A stretch of 64,000 bases of DNA from CAWIHK01 sp963835935 (GTDB lineage: Bacteria > Bacteroidota > Ignavibacteria > UBA10030 > CAVZMI01): contig CAWIHK010000001.1 in the NCBI GenBank assembly GCA_963835935.1, positions 558,001 through 622,000 of the forward strand, read 5' to 3'. A program made the translations under genes and the position numbers. The first letter of the stretch is position 1, and each line of letters opens with the position of its first letter. The notes beneath the pieces were generated by a model. That model ran no database searches. It worked only from the letters and a program-made list of their open reading frames with translations, and was not told the DNA's origin. Below are positions 1 to 7,492 of this stretch, one piece after another.

Positions 1-79
1 AAGAATCGAAAACCGATCCATTCGTCAAAGAGCCGGTATAGTGTATCGTTACTGTATCACCATGTTGTGCTGGCCGCAT
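1..79 (-). CDS. FKBP-type peptidyl-prolyl cis-trans isomerase, N-terminal fragment
   Basis: Short 5' end of a gene that runs off the left edge of the window. Reading the minus strand from an ATG at 77-79 gives 26 codons ending in GDTVTIHYTGSLTNGSVFDS. This is the conserved first part of the FKBP/SlyD fold (HYTG, a loop of about five residues, then G-x-VFDS), which catalyses cis-trans isomerisation of peptidyl-prolyl bonds. A TGAGG ribosome-binding site lies 7 bases before the ATG, and an in-frame TGA just upstream fixes the start. There is no signal peptide, so the product is probably cytoplasmic and small. Only the beginning is visible, so whether it is FkpA-, SlyD- or FklB-like cannot be decided. 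Confidence 0.75.
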   Translation of the reverse strand, partial: MRPAQHGDTVTIHYTGSLTNGSVFDS

Positions 80-195
80 GTCGTAACCTCATCAATCAAA
101 ATTAAAATCAAGTTTTTTAAATGAATGAAGAACATAATTTAGAATTATTTTTCGGAAAACCTAATTTATTTTTTGGGAAGAGATTGTTAAAAAAT

Positions 196-543
196 TTACT
201 TCACTAAATATCTATTCTCAGCTAACATTATTTTTTCCACGGAAGAAATCCATTGGATATTTTTGTCGACTTCTTTCGTCATCATTGTCGGGTTCCATGC
301 CGGTTCCCAGACGAAATGAATTGCAGTGTCGAGCACATCAGGAATTTCCAATAGTCGTGTTCTAATGTTTTGCTCGATCCACGACGAAGTCGGGCACCAT
401 CGGTCTGTTAGGGTCATCGTCACACTGATCCAGTTCTCATGAATTACTAATCCATAAATCAAACCAAGGCTGACTACATCAACTTGTATTTCAGGATCGA
501 AGCATTGGCACAGTGCCGCCAAGACTTGCTGCTTTGTAACCAT
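196..543 (-). CDS. SufT/MIP18-family (DUF59) iron-sulfur cluster assembly protein
   Basis: 115 residues, the usual length for a single-domain DUF59 protein. The family is involved in maturing Fe-S proteins (SufT) or, as PaaD, in supplying the phenylacetyl-CoA epoxidase. Visible hallmarks are the N-terminal DPEI motif (about residues 17-20), the SLGLIYG strand, the TLTDRWCPTS segment with the family's single conserved cysteine, and the C-terminal W-x-P-x-W-x-P-x-MM motif. No paa or suf genes are adjacent, so a general Fe-S role is more likely than phenylacetate breakdown. It stands alone, with about 90 bases to the next gene upstream. Confidence 0.85.
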   Translation of the reverse strand: MVTKQQVLAALCQCFDPEIQVDVVSLGLIYGLVIHENWISVTMTLTDRWCPTSSWIEQNIRTRLLEIPDVLDTAIHFVWEPAWNPTMMTKEVDKNIQWISSVEKIMLAENRYLVK

Positions 544-635
544 ATAAGCCGAACACTTCTTTGGGGTAATAAGTTTTCCCCCATCGAAACCGACTCAACT
601 TTAAGAGAAAATTACAACATGCCGACTTCTAATCC

Positions 636-1253
636 TCACAAACTCATATTTGAATAAAATGTTATCGTGAGTGTGAATCCGATGTAAGTAGAACTAAATT
701 CTTCGAACCCGGCAGGGATTGGTACGGAGCTCCATGTATCGTAGAACCGAAGATGGTTTATTGTGATCCCGGCATCCAGCGAGAAATTGTTAGCGAATAA
801 GAATCGTCCGCCTACGGTGCCGCGTGGACCATTTGCTTGATAACCTGAACTGCCTTTCATGATGGTATATGCATCGAATCCTGCAGTTACAAAAGGCGCG
901 ATTTTTAAAATCGGATCAAATGTGTACGATAGGTCAAGTCCGGCGCCACCGAGTAATCCTCGTCCAGACACGGGGTGAAATTCAGCAACCGGTATTGTTT
1001 CACTGCCGGTGTGAATTTTCATTGACGCGAGAATGTGATTGTTAACCATGTAACCGAATCCGACAGAGACGCAAGTTCCCGGAGGTGCAGATGAACCGGC
1101 GAGTGAAGAATGCTGTGGCCAATATCCGATTGAATAGACGATGCCTTTATAACCGGGAAGGCTCGACAATGCAGAATCAGTCTGGGCATGTCCTGTAAAA
1201 TTTATCAAGGCAGAGAGTACGGCAATCAGCAAGAATTGGAATATATTTTTCAT
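636..1253 (-). CDS. Predicted outer-membrane beta-barrel protein
   Basis: 205 residues with a clear Sec signal peptide (positive MKN, hydrophobic stretch, cleavage near GHAQ at about residue 24). The mature part alternates polar and hydrophobic residues and is rich in Gly and aromatics (YSIGYWP, VSVGFGYMVNN, TAGFDAYTI, YIGFTLTITF), as in small porin-like barrels of the OMP_b-brl type. The exact family is not recognised. Its ATG shares one base with the TGA of the upstream gene (TGATG), so the two are translationally coupled and probably work together in the cell envelope. Confidence 0.6.
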   Translation of the reverse strand: MKNIFQFLLIAVLSALINFTGHAQTDSALSSLPGYKGIVYSIGYWPQHSSLAGSSAPPGTCVSVGFGYMVNNHILASMKIHTGSETIPVAEFHPVSGRGLLGGAGLDLSYTFDPILKIAPFVTAGFDAYTIMKGSSGYQANGPRGTVGGRFLFANNFSLDAGITINHLRFYDTWSSVPIPAGFEEFSSTYIGFTLTITFYSNMSL

Positions 1254-2128
1254 CAGAAGAATAACCCCACTTTCACTTTTTTATTGTCGATCGAAATTCC
1301 AGGAGCCGGCAAATGAAAATTGTCCAATACCCAGAACACGCCTTTTAAAAAATCACTTGATGTTTCTATTTTAGAAAAATTGTAATCGAGTGAGATGTAA
1401 TAAATTTCCTGGCGGTTATTCAATTGATCCAGATCGCGCGCGGCAAAACCAACAGCCAATCCGAGCCACGAAGGAATTGTCTTTCGCAATTCTTCTCCCA
1501 TCATGAAATGCGGATCAATTGCAACCCAGTTGATCATTCCCTCATAGTCGTCAACGAATGTTCTCGCTTGGCCGGTTTTTACACTATCAAGATATTGCTT
1601 GCTCGGGATGTAACTCCATTTAAAGTTAAAATTCTTAAGCACCGGAAATGTTGATTGGAGAATTGGATATGTCGCGCCGGTAATATCTGAGATTGCATCC
1701 CCCGGGCTGAAACCCCAATTGGAATGATAACCGTCTTCGAGTTCTACATAGAGCTCGTATGCTAATCCAAAAAAAGATCCATAGATTTTTGCCGGACGCT
1801 CTTCGAGTCCACTCCATTCCAGGCAACCTGTAAAACATTTGCAGTAAAGACCCGTTGCATACAAGTGTCCCCATTTATCGAAGTTGACGGCATAATCCCA
1901 GTCATTCTCAAAATGGAAAGGCGCTCTGTTTCCCTGCCACCAAGCTTCACGCTGATAAATATGATTGCCGATCACGAAACACGATGTTATACCGCCAACA
2001 AGCGCAAGACGGCCGTAATTGATTTTTGATGTGTCCTGATGTTGCTCTGATTGTGCCCATCCGTTCATTAAACATGCGAGAAAAATAATCGTCATTAATA
2101 GAATTCGTCTCAAAATACAATGGAACAT
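1253..2128 (-). CDS. DUF2279 (YfiM-like) family envelope protein
   Basis: 291 residues. The N-terminus (LLMTIIFLACLMNGWAQ) reads as a signal peptide; a second Met at residue 12 could be the true start. The segment W-x(6)-FHFENDWDYAVNFDKWGHLYAT and the later FFGLAYELYVELEDGYHSNWGFSPGDAISDITGA match the DUF2279 pattern (conserved DK-x-GH and GFSxxDxxxNxxGA-like blocks), a family of predicted periplasmic or membrane-associated proteins without a defined biochemical role. The C-terminal half has beta-rich, barrel-like strands ending in VGLFF. It is coupled by a one-base stop/start overlap to the beta-barrel gene downstream. Confidence 0.6.
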   Translation of the reverse strand: MFHCILRRILLMTIIFLACLMNGWAQSEQHQDTSKINYGRLALVGGITSCFVIGNHIYQREAWWQGNRAPFHFENDWDYAVNFDKWGHLYATGLYCKCFTGCLEWSGLEERPAKIYGSFFGLAYELYVELEDGYHSNWGFSPGDAISDITGATYPILQSTFPVLKNFNFKWSYIPSKQYLDSVKTGQARTFVDDYEGMINWVAIDPHFMMGEELRKTIPSWLGLAVGFAARDLDQLNNRQEIYYISLDYNFSKIETSSDFLKGVFWVLDNFHLPAPGISIDNKKVKVGLFF

Positions 2129-2428
2129 CCTCTATGCCTTTCGGTTTTAATGTAGCTCGAATGTTAATTACAATTCTAAAATATCTATTATTATAATGAC
2201 TTAATCTGACAAAATCATGTTATTTTTTTGCGACCAGACCTCTTCATCGGCAACGTCACCCGGGAAATGGAATTCGAAAGGTTTCGTTTTTATTAAATTA
2301 AAATTGATGGTTTGAACAAGGAAAAATAATTTAGATCATAAATGGAAGTTTGATTAGACCACAAAGTTCAAATTGGTTATTTTGCTATCTGTACGGAACA
2401 CAATGGACTTTTTTTTAATGAGAACTCT
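2129..2428. other. Noncoding gap of 300 bases
   Basis: AT-rich spacer between the feo operon tail and the DUF2279 gene, both on the minus strand. It must hold the promoter of the DUF2279/beta-barrel pair and the end of the feo transcript. I see no strong hairpin followed by a T tract, no tRNA and no convincing reading frame. Confidence 0.4.
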
Positions 2429-2620
2429 TTAGCTCAGTTTTTTTAATTGAAGAGCGATTGGGCATCCAAAATGATGAATGCATTTTGAGCATTGAACTTC
2501 CAAACGAGGGACATGCGTGTTACAGCGTGGACATTGTTCGCTGAACGGATCTGTCAGGATATAAAAACACTGCGGGCACATCCGGTTTTCAGACTGAAGT
2601 TGTTGTTCGAGTGTTTTCAT
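2429..2620 (-). CDS. Small cysteine-rich zinc-ribbon protein downstream of feoB
   Basis: 63 residues with four cysteine pairs or singles: CPQC (about 15-18), CPRC (31-34), CSKC (44-47) and a lone CP at about 53. This is a rubredoxin/zinc-ribbon-like arrangement. It starts 18 bases after the feoB stop on the same strand, so it belongs to the fur-feoA-feoB operon. Small accessory proteins after feoB (FeoC in enterobacteria) are known, but this sequence lacks the FeoC winged helix, so I do not call it FeoC. It could be an iron- or zinc-binding accessory to Feo or simply a hypothetical zinc ribbon. Confidence 0.6.
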   Translation of the reverse strand: MKTLEQQLQSENRMCPQCFYILTDPFSEQCPRCNTHVPRLEVQCSKCIHHFGCPIALQLKKLS

Positions 2621-2638
2621 GATCGAATTATTCTAATT

Positions 2639-4657
2639 TTAAATGATGAAAAAGGAAACGGCGCCGCCGATTCCAAATGCCAAAATCCATGTGCCAATCC
2701 AAACTGTCATAGCTTGACGGATTCCACGTTCCTTTATCATCACCATTAATGAAGCAATGCAGGGGACAAAAAGTGTTATCGTTACAAGTGCAACTACAAT
2801 TTGCGGCGGTGAAAGGTGCATAGAGTACATTCCGGCTGCGCCAAAATCACGCCGGACTAATCCCATCACAAATACTGTGGCGGTTTCTTTGGGCAGTCGA
2901 AGCCAATGGACTGTGAATGGCGTTAAAGCAGTTGACCACACATCTAGAAGGCCTGTGACTTTCATGAGCCCGACGGCAAGAGCGCCAAGAAAGAACCAAG
3001 GTGTTGCCTCTTTCATAAAATAATAACTACGAATTCCTGTTTTACGGAGCACATTGTCGAGACGAGGCAACCTCATTGGCGGAAGATCGATCAAGAGCGG
3101 AGTTGTTTCTCCAGGTATAAATTTGCTCAATAGCGTTCCGGCGATTGCAAGACATGCAAAAATAATTGCCGTGTATAAAATTGTAGCGTACAATCCCGCG
3201 CCTGTTAATAACGCTGCGATCACCGCAAGTTGTGCCGAGCACGGAATGGCAAGTTGAAGAATTGTGGTAGCGATTGTTTTTTCTCGTTCGCTGCCGAGAA
3301 GACGGGTCGTAATTGTCGCCATCGTCACGCAGCCAAAACCGAGAATGATCGGAATGATTGCGCGTCCGTTCAAACCTATCGCATTGAGAGACCGGTCCAT
3401 CAGTGCCGCGAGACGGGGAAGATATCCGCTATCTTCCAATAATGAAAGTGAAAAATAAAATGCCATCACCAATGGCAGCAACAAAAAAATGAGGTACGTG
3501 ATGGTCATTGTGATAATACCGAATTCTCCAAACAACATCACCGGAAACCAATTGTTAAAAATAAATGTGATGTTGGCATCATGGCCGGAGGTAAATTCCT
3601 GAAACTGTTTATAAGTAAACGGGTCGTTCGTTGTACCGGATGGAAAAGTGAAAGTTCTTACTGAGTGATCATTTTTATCTGGATCATTGATTTCTGCACT
3701 GATAGCTGTGTTTGAATAGCGAGCGACAAAAGTTTTCACTTGATGTTCGAAAAGTTTGTGTCCCAATTGATTTTCCGAAAAGCTGACAAACTTCTGCGCA
3801 ACAAAATCGCCGATGAAAAGATAAAGCAGAGAGAGAATAATAAGCAGTAGGGGAATGCCGGTCCATGTACCGACAGCCAATCGTCCGAGCGTGTGAGCGA
3901 TTCGATGTCTCGATTCTTTCTCAGAGACAATATCACTGAATATTTCATTCACACGATTTCGCCGATGGATATATATCGTATCACGTAATGTTCCCGGTTT
4001 AATACCATGACGGTGCGCGATGATTTCATCCCCCTCAAGAATCATCAATGCTTCAGCTTGCGAACCGACCAGCGGGAGCATCGTATGCAGTTCATGATGT
4101 AATTTATCATCCGGGACACCGGCGCGTGCTTGAGGCAAAAGGTGAAGAAGTTGTTCGAAGCCCTCTTTTGATACAGCCGTTGTTCCGATAACCGGAACAC
4201 CGAGAAATGACGATAAACGATTTATATCGATTGTAAGATTATTTTTTCGAACTTCATCCATGAAATTGATGGCCACAACAATCGGTTTTCCCATATCGAT
4301 CAATTGCTGGGTGAGAAACAGGTCGCGTTCGAGGTGGACGCCATCGACGATATTCAAAATAATATCTGCATCGAGAATCACATCGCGCGCCGCCGTTTCT
4401 TCATCATTGAAAGACGATACGCCGTAGACACCCGGCGTGTCTATTACTAGATATTTTTTATCAGAGATTGAGACGTGTCCGGTCGTTAATTCGATCGTGG
4501 TTCCGGGATAATTCGACACGTCGACGTACATCCCGCTCAGAAAATTAAAGAAGACTGATTTTCCGACATTCGGATTTCCGGCTAAGACGATAGTCGGCAA
4601 TTTTGTTTTTACATCGAGTGCGTCAAAATGTTTGTGAGAATCGAAATGAATATCCAT
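2639..4657 (-). CDS. feoB: Ferrous iron transport protein B (FeoB)
   Basis: 672 residues, GTP-dependent Fe(II) permease of the inner membrane. The cytosolic G domain shows G1 GNPNVGKS (about 27-34), the switch threonine in NYPGTT, G3 DTPG (about 73-76), G4 NFMDE in place of the common NMMDE, and a G5-like TTAVSKEG. A helical linker follows, then two Gate-like membrane blocks with many hydrophobic helices (for example LLPLVMAFYFSLSLLEDSGY and the GFGCVTMATITTR pore segment). A TTG lies one codon before the ATG; the ATG is preferred. It follows feoA by 21 bases and precedes the small zinc-ribbon gene by 18. Regulation is expected from the palindrome upstream of fur. Confidence 0.97.
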   Translation of the reverse strand: MDIHFDSHKHFDALDVKTKLPTIVLAGNPNVGKSVFFNFLSGMYVDVSNYPGTTIELTTGHVSISDKKYLVIDTPGVYGVSSFNDEETAARDVILDADIILNIVDGVHLERDLFLTQQLIDMGKPIVVAINFMDEVRKNNLTIDINRLSSFLGVPVIGTTAVSKEGFEQLLHLLPQARAGVPDDKLHHELHTMLPLVGSQAEALMILEGDEIIAHRHGIKPGTLRDTIYIHRRNRVNEIFSDIVSEKESRHRIAHTLGRLAVGTWTGIPLLLIILSLLYLFIGDFVAQKFVSFSENQLGHKLFEHQVKTFVARYSNTAISAEINDPDKNDHSVRTFTFPSGTTNDPFTYKQFQEFTSGHDANITFIFNNWFPVMLFGEFGIITMTITYLIFLLLPLVMAFYFSLSLLEDSGYLPRLAALMDRSLNAIGLNGRAIIPIILGFGCVTMATITTRLLGSEREKTIATTILQLAIPCSAQLAVIAALLTGAGLYATILYTAIIFACLAIAGTLLSKFIPGETTPLLIDLPPMRLPRLDNVLRKTGIRSYYFMKEATPWFFLGALAVGLMKVTGLLDVWSTALTPFTVHWLRLPKETATVFVMGLVRRDFGAAGMYSMHLSPPQIVVALVTITLFVPCIASLMVMIKERGIRQAMTVWIGTWILAFGIGGAVSFFII

Positions 4658-4678
4658 CAATTTATTTTTACTTTTCTA

Positions 4679-4927
4679 TCAATTGTCAGTTTCAACTACA
4701 TGAACTTGCTGGGCTAACTTTCTTCCGATTGCAATCTCTTGCCGGTTTCGTTCAATCACCATCGTACCGCCGGGAAGCCGATGGATACATTTAATGTGCT
4801 GACCCTCAAAAACACCGAGCCGTATTAATTGTGATTTCATCGATCCATGAGGAAGTGCGATGATCGTTGCAGTGTTGCCTTTGCGGATCTGCGTGAGTGG
4901 AACGCTTTTTGGTTTCCGGTCTGTCAT
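4679..4927 (-). CDS. feoA: Ferrous iron transport protein A (FeoA)
   Basis: 82 residues with the chosen start: the SH3-like FeoA domain that supports FeoB. Typical features are the L-x-x-I-RKGNTATI opening, the GSMKSQLIRLGVFEGQHIKCIHRLPGGTMVIE core and the ARK/GRKLAQQVHV end. A longer reading from base 4954 is possible but would run into fur. The internal ATG at 4925-4927 is better, because it forms an ATGA overlap with the fur stop and has an AGAGGAAA ribosome-binding site 6 bases upstream. Second gene of the fur-feoA-feoB operon. Confidence 0.92.
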   Translation of the reverse strand: MTDRKPKSVPLTQIRKGNTATIIALPHGSMKSQLIRLGVFEGQHIKCIHRLPGGTMVIERNRQEIAIGRKLAQQVHVVETDN

Positions 4928-5367
4928 CGATGTTTCCTCTGGCATTTCTCGCACAAACCGTAGATTTGAAACGAGGATGAATGTGCATGAAAATTATTTT
5001 CGCGGCAAATATCCTGCTCGGCTCTTATGATTTTGGAGTGAACGAATTCAATAATCGTTCCGCATTCCATGCAGATGAGATGCGCGTGATGAGGACGTCC
5101 ATGCGTTTTTTCATATCGAGCTATGTTTTCACCGAACGTATGCTTTGCAACAAGCCCGCAGCTTGCGAGCAGATCCAGTGTATTATAAACAGTTGCACGG
5201 GAAATTTTATGGCCGTGAGTTCGGAGGCGGAGGAAGAGCTCGTCAGCATCGAAATGGCCGGTGCTTTCCATGACGCTGTCGAAGACGACAAAACGTTCCG
5301 ATGTAAAACGAAAATTTCCATTTCGGAGATATTGTGTAAAATTATCGCGTGCCGTTAACGTTTCCAT
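4924..5367 (-). CDS. fur: Fur-family metal-dependent transcriptional repressor
   Basis: 147 residues, the usual Fur length. The N-terminal winged helix contains FRFTSERFVVFDSV and the recognition helix SRATVYNTLDLLASCGLV. The C-terminal metal-binding and dimerisation half has HHAHLICMECG (about 92-102), and a second Cys pair CEKC near the end, the structural zinc site. Located first in an operon with feoA and feoB, so Fe(II) sensing (Fur) is the natural role, though PerR or Zur cannot be excluded from sequence alone. A perfect 11-1-11 palindrome begins 13 bases upstream of the start, which suggests autoregulation of the whole iron operon. Confidence 0.9.
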   Translation of the reverse strand: METLTARDNFTQYLRNGNFRFTSERFVVFDSVMESTGHFDADELFLRLRTHGHKISRATVYNTLDLLASCGLVAKHTFGENIARYEKTHGRPHHAHLICMECGTIIEFVHSKIIRAEQDICRENNFHAHSSSFQIYGLCEKCQRKHR

Positions 5368-5379
5368 GATCGAGAATCC

Positions 5380-5402
5380 TTATTTAGATTTAATCTAAAT
5401 AA
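5380..5402. promoter_or_regulatory. Probable Fur-family operator (perfect 11-1-11 palindrome)
   Basis: Left arm TTATTTAGATT (5380-5390), single central T, right arm AATCTAAATAA (5392-5402): a perfect inverted repeat. The inner 7-1-7 part, TTAGATT-T-AATCTAA, has the geometry of Fur/PerR boxes (two 7-base half-sites around one base). It lies 13 bases before fur and about 110 bases before the divergent SDR gene, so binding would chiefly block the fur-feoA-feoB transcript. Confidence 0.75.
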
Positions 5403-5513
5403 ATATAGATAAACGTGCGTCGGGAGTCAAGGTTTTTTTTGTCTTTTTTTATCAGCCATTTTTTTATAAATTACAATCACAACACAAAACGAATTCTATT
5501 TTGAAAGAAAAAA

Positions 5514-6272
5514 ATGATAAGTCTCATGGGAAAAGCTGCACTCATTACCGGTGGTTCACGGGGCATCGGGGCGGAGACGGCTCGTTTCTTCGCGGCTGCA
5601 GGTGCAGATGTGGCAATCATGTATCAACGGGACTCGAGAAGCGCAGAAAAAGTTGTTGATGAAATAATTCGTTCGGGCAGAAATGCCATTGCAATACGAG
5701 GCGATGTGGGAAAGTTCGAGGATGCGAAAAAAACTGTCGATATTGTAATGCGCGATTTCGAAAGGATCGATATTCTGGTGAACAGCGCGGGAATTTGGAC
5801 ATACGGGAAAATCGGCTCAATGAGTGAAAAGACCTGGCGAGAAACAATCGATATCAATCTCACGGGAACGTTCGCAATGTGCAACTCCGTTGTGCCAATC
5901 ATGATGAAACAAAAAAATGGAAAGATAATAAATATATCGAGCACGGCCGGGCAGCGAGGTGAAGCCGAACATTCGCATTATGCCGCATCAAAAGGAGGCG
6001 TTATTGCTTTCACAAAATCGCTTGCCGCGGAACTTGGGAAATATCACATCAATGTAAATTGTGTGGCTCCGGGATGGGTGATTACCGATATGAGTCGTAA
6101 GTCGTTGCACGACAAAAAATACATGCGTGAACTTTTAAAATCATTTCCGCTTGGTTACGTGCCTGGGCCGGAAGAAATTGCCGGCCCGATTCTTTTTCTC
6201 GCTTCCGATTTGGCGGCGAACATAACAGGTGAAATCCTGAATGTAAATGGCGGCAACGTTTTATGTGGTTGA
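5514..6272 (+). CDS. SDR-family NAD(P)-dependent oxidoreductase (FabG-like)
   Basis: 252 residues, classical short-chain dehydrogenase. The Rossmann fingerprint TGGSRGIG lies at about residues 11-18, NSAG (the NNAG motif) near 88-91, the catalytic Ser in NISSTAGQ, and the YAASK catalytic Tyr-Lys pair near 153-157, followed by the N-x-CVAPGWVITDM cofactor and PG motif. Its closest look-alikes are 3-oxoacyl-ACP reductases, but a lone copy next to fur gives no pathway context, so the substrate is unknown. It is transcribed divergently from fur. A Met at residue 5 is an alternative start. Confidence 0.9.
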   Translation: MISLMGKAALITGGSRGIGAETARFFAAAGADVAIMYQRDSRSAEKVVDEIIRSGRNAIAIRGDVGKFEDAKKTVDIVMRDFERIDILVNSAGIWTYGKIGSMSEKTWRETIDINLTGTFAMCNSVVPIMMKQKNGKIINISSTAGQRGEAEHSHYAASKGGVIAFTKSLAAELGKYHINVNCVAPGWVITDMSRKSLHDKKYMRELLKSFPLGYVPGPEEIAGPILFLASDLAANITGEILNVNGGNVLCG

Positions 6273-6292
6273 TTTTTAGGTGGTAGAGTAGA

Positions 6293-7076
6293 ATGGTGAA
6301 AAGAAAATTCTTTTGGATCGGAATAATTATACTTCTTTCATGGGGATTGGAATATCTCTGGGCTGTTCACCATCAATCTTTCCATTTTCGTTTTCTCGGT
6401 TTGCATTTGATTCCTCTCTTTCTTCTTCCGCTCATTGTTCTTTTCGCAAAAGAAACAATTTCCTTAAAACAATTATTTATAACTACCGGTTTGTTTCGTT
6501 GGTGGTTGACGGCTTTCGTTTTACCCATTATTATTCTCGGCGGCTGTTATTTAATTCTTTATTTTTTAAAATACATCACGTTCTCTGATCTCTTAAATCC
6601 CGAAACAAAGTTATTGGCCTTGGCTGTCGATGCACCGCTCAATTTTATTCTATGGTTTTTTTCTATTGTCGGTATTGAAGCATGCTGGCGTGCTTTTTTT
6701 ATCGGCAAAAAGAATATCCGTATCCGGCGCGCTGGGTTCTTCAGTCCTGTGGTTCATTTCTAGTATTGGTTTTTGTTTGATCGGGTTTGGTTCCAAAGAT
6801 TTTTCAGTAGTTCGGAACTTCACGCAATTCTTGGTATTGGTACCTCTCGGATTGTATCAATGTATGGTATTTGCCAGATCAGGTTCTCTTTACGTGTCAA
6901 TGTTCTCGTTAGTGTGGATTGCGTATCTCCAGAATTTTCTTTGCGGGATTCCGCTTGTCGATTCTCAACCGTTGCTCATTCTAGTAAATACCAAAAATGT
7001 ATTTACAAATTTAAATCTCATAACAACATCTGTTCTTGGAGCGCTGGGATTGCTTTTTATGATTAAGAATAAATAA
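6293..7076 (+). pseudogene. CPBP-like (CAAX protease/bacteriocin-processing) membrane protein, frameshifted
   Basis: Two overlapping reading frames together make one polytopic membrane protein of about 260 residues. The first (6293-6763) ends in GIEACWRAFF, which resembles the EExxxR motif of CPBP-family proteases with the first Glu replaced by Ile. The second frame (entered at about 6700) continues AKRISVSGALGSSVLWFISS and ends LYVSMFSLVWIAYLQNF, as CPBP domains do. The switch falls at a run of seven T (6694-6700); one extra base explains it. Both later catalytic His positions appear missing (SSIGFCLIGF, SLVWIAYLQN), so even an intact copy might not be a protease. It may be a pseudogene, a slippage-controlled gene or a sequencing error. 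Confidence 0.6.
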
Positions 7077-7091
7077 TTTGATAATTCTCCT

Positions 7092-7105
7092 TGAAGAATT
7101 CTTCA
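7092..7105. promoter_or_regulatory. 14-bp palindrome upstream of the histone-like gene
   Basis: TGAAGAATTCTTCA is a perfect palindrome in the 109-base gap before the histone H1-like gene. It could be an operator; there is no further support. Confidence 0.3.
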
Positions 7106-7185
7106 TTTCTATTATATTGATACAACAGAAAACAAGATAATCGTAAAAATAAATTTTCATTAATAACACAAAAAAGGAGAAGTGC

Positions 7186-7407
7186 ATGAATCGCTATCAG
7201 GAATTACTTGCGTTGGTGCAGAGCTTTGAAAAGGACTTTGAAAAATTCTTCGTTAAGGGAAATAAATCCGCAGGTACAAGAGTCCGCAAAGCAATGAACG
7301 AATTAAAACGCAAAGCGCAGGAAATTCGCGTTGAGGTTCAGCAAGTTAAAGCAAAAGAAGATGGCAGTGAAGCTGCAGAGCCGAATAACACTACTGAATC
7401 AAAATAA
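7186..7407 (+). CDS. Histone H1-like (Hc1-type) DNA-binding protein
   Basis: 73 residues, highly charged, without membrane segments. The block FEKFFVKGNKSAGTRVRKAM followed by ELKRKAQEIRVEVQQVKA matches the short histone H1/Hc1-like proteins common in Bacteroidota and Chlorobiota, which are thought to act as nucleoid-associated proteins. The C-terminal tail is acidic and Ser/Thr-rich rather than the Lys/Ala tail of chlamydial Hc1. A GGAG ribosome-binding site (AAAGGAGAAGTGC) precedes the ATG. Monocistronic, with its own AT-rich upstream region. Confidence 0.85.
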   Translation: MNRYQELLALVQSFEKDFEKFFVKGNKSAGTRVRKAMNELKRKAQEIRVEVQQVKAKEDGSEAAEPNNTTESK

Positions 7408-7492
7408 AATAGAATGATGACGAATGCCGGTTGTGATGATTTCAGCCGGCATCTCTTCAAGGCCACGATTGAAAAAGGAGGAACTTGCTCGC

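Noticed and set aside
5403..5513. Terminator from the T-rich tracts upstream of the SDR gene
   Set aside because: The T tracts are not preceded by a GC-rich stem.
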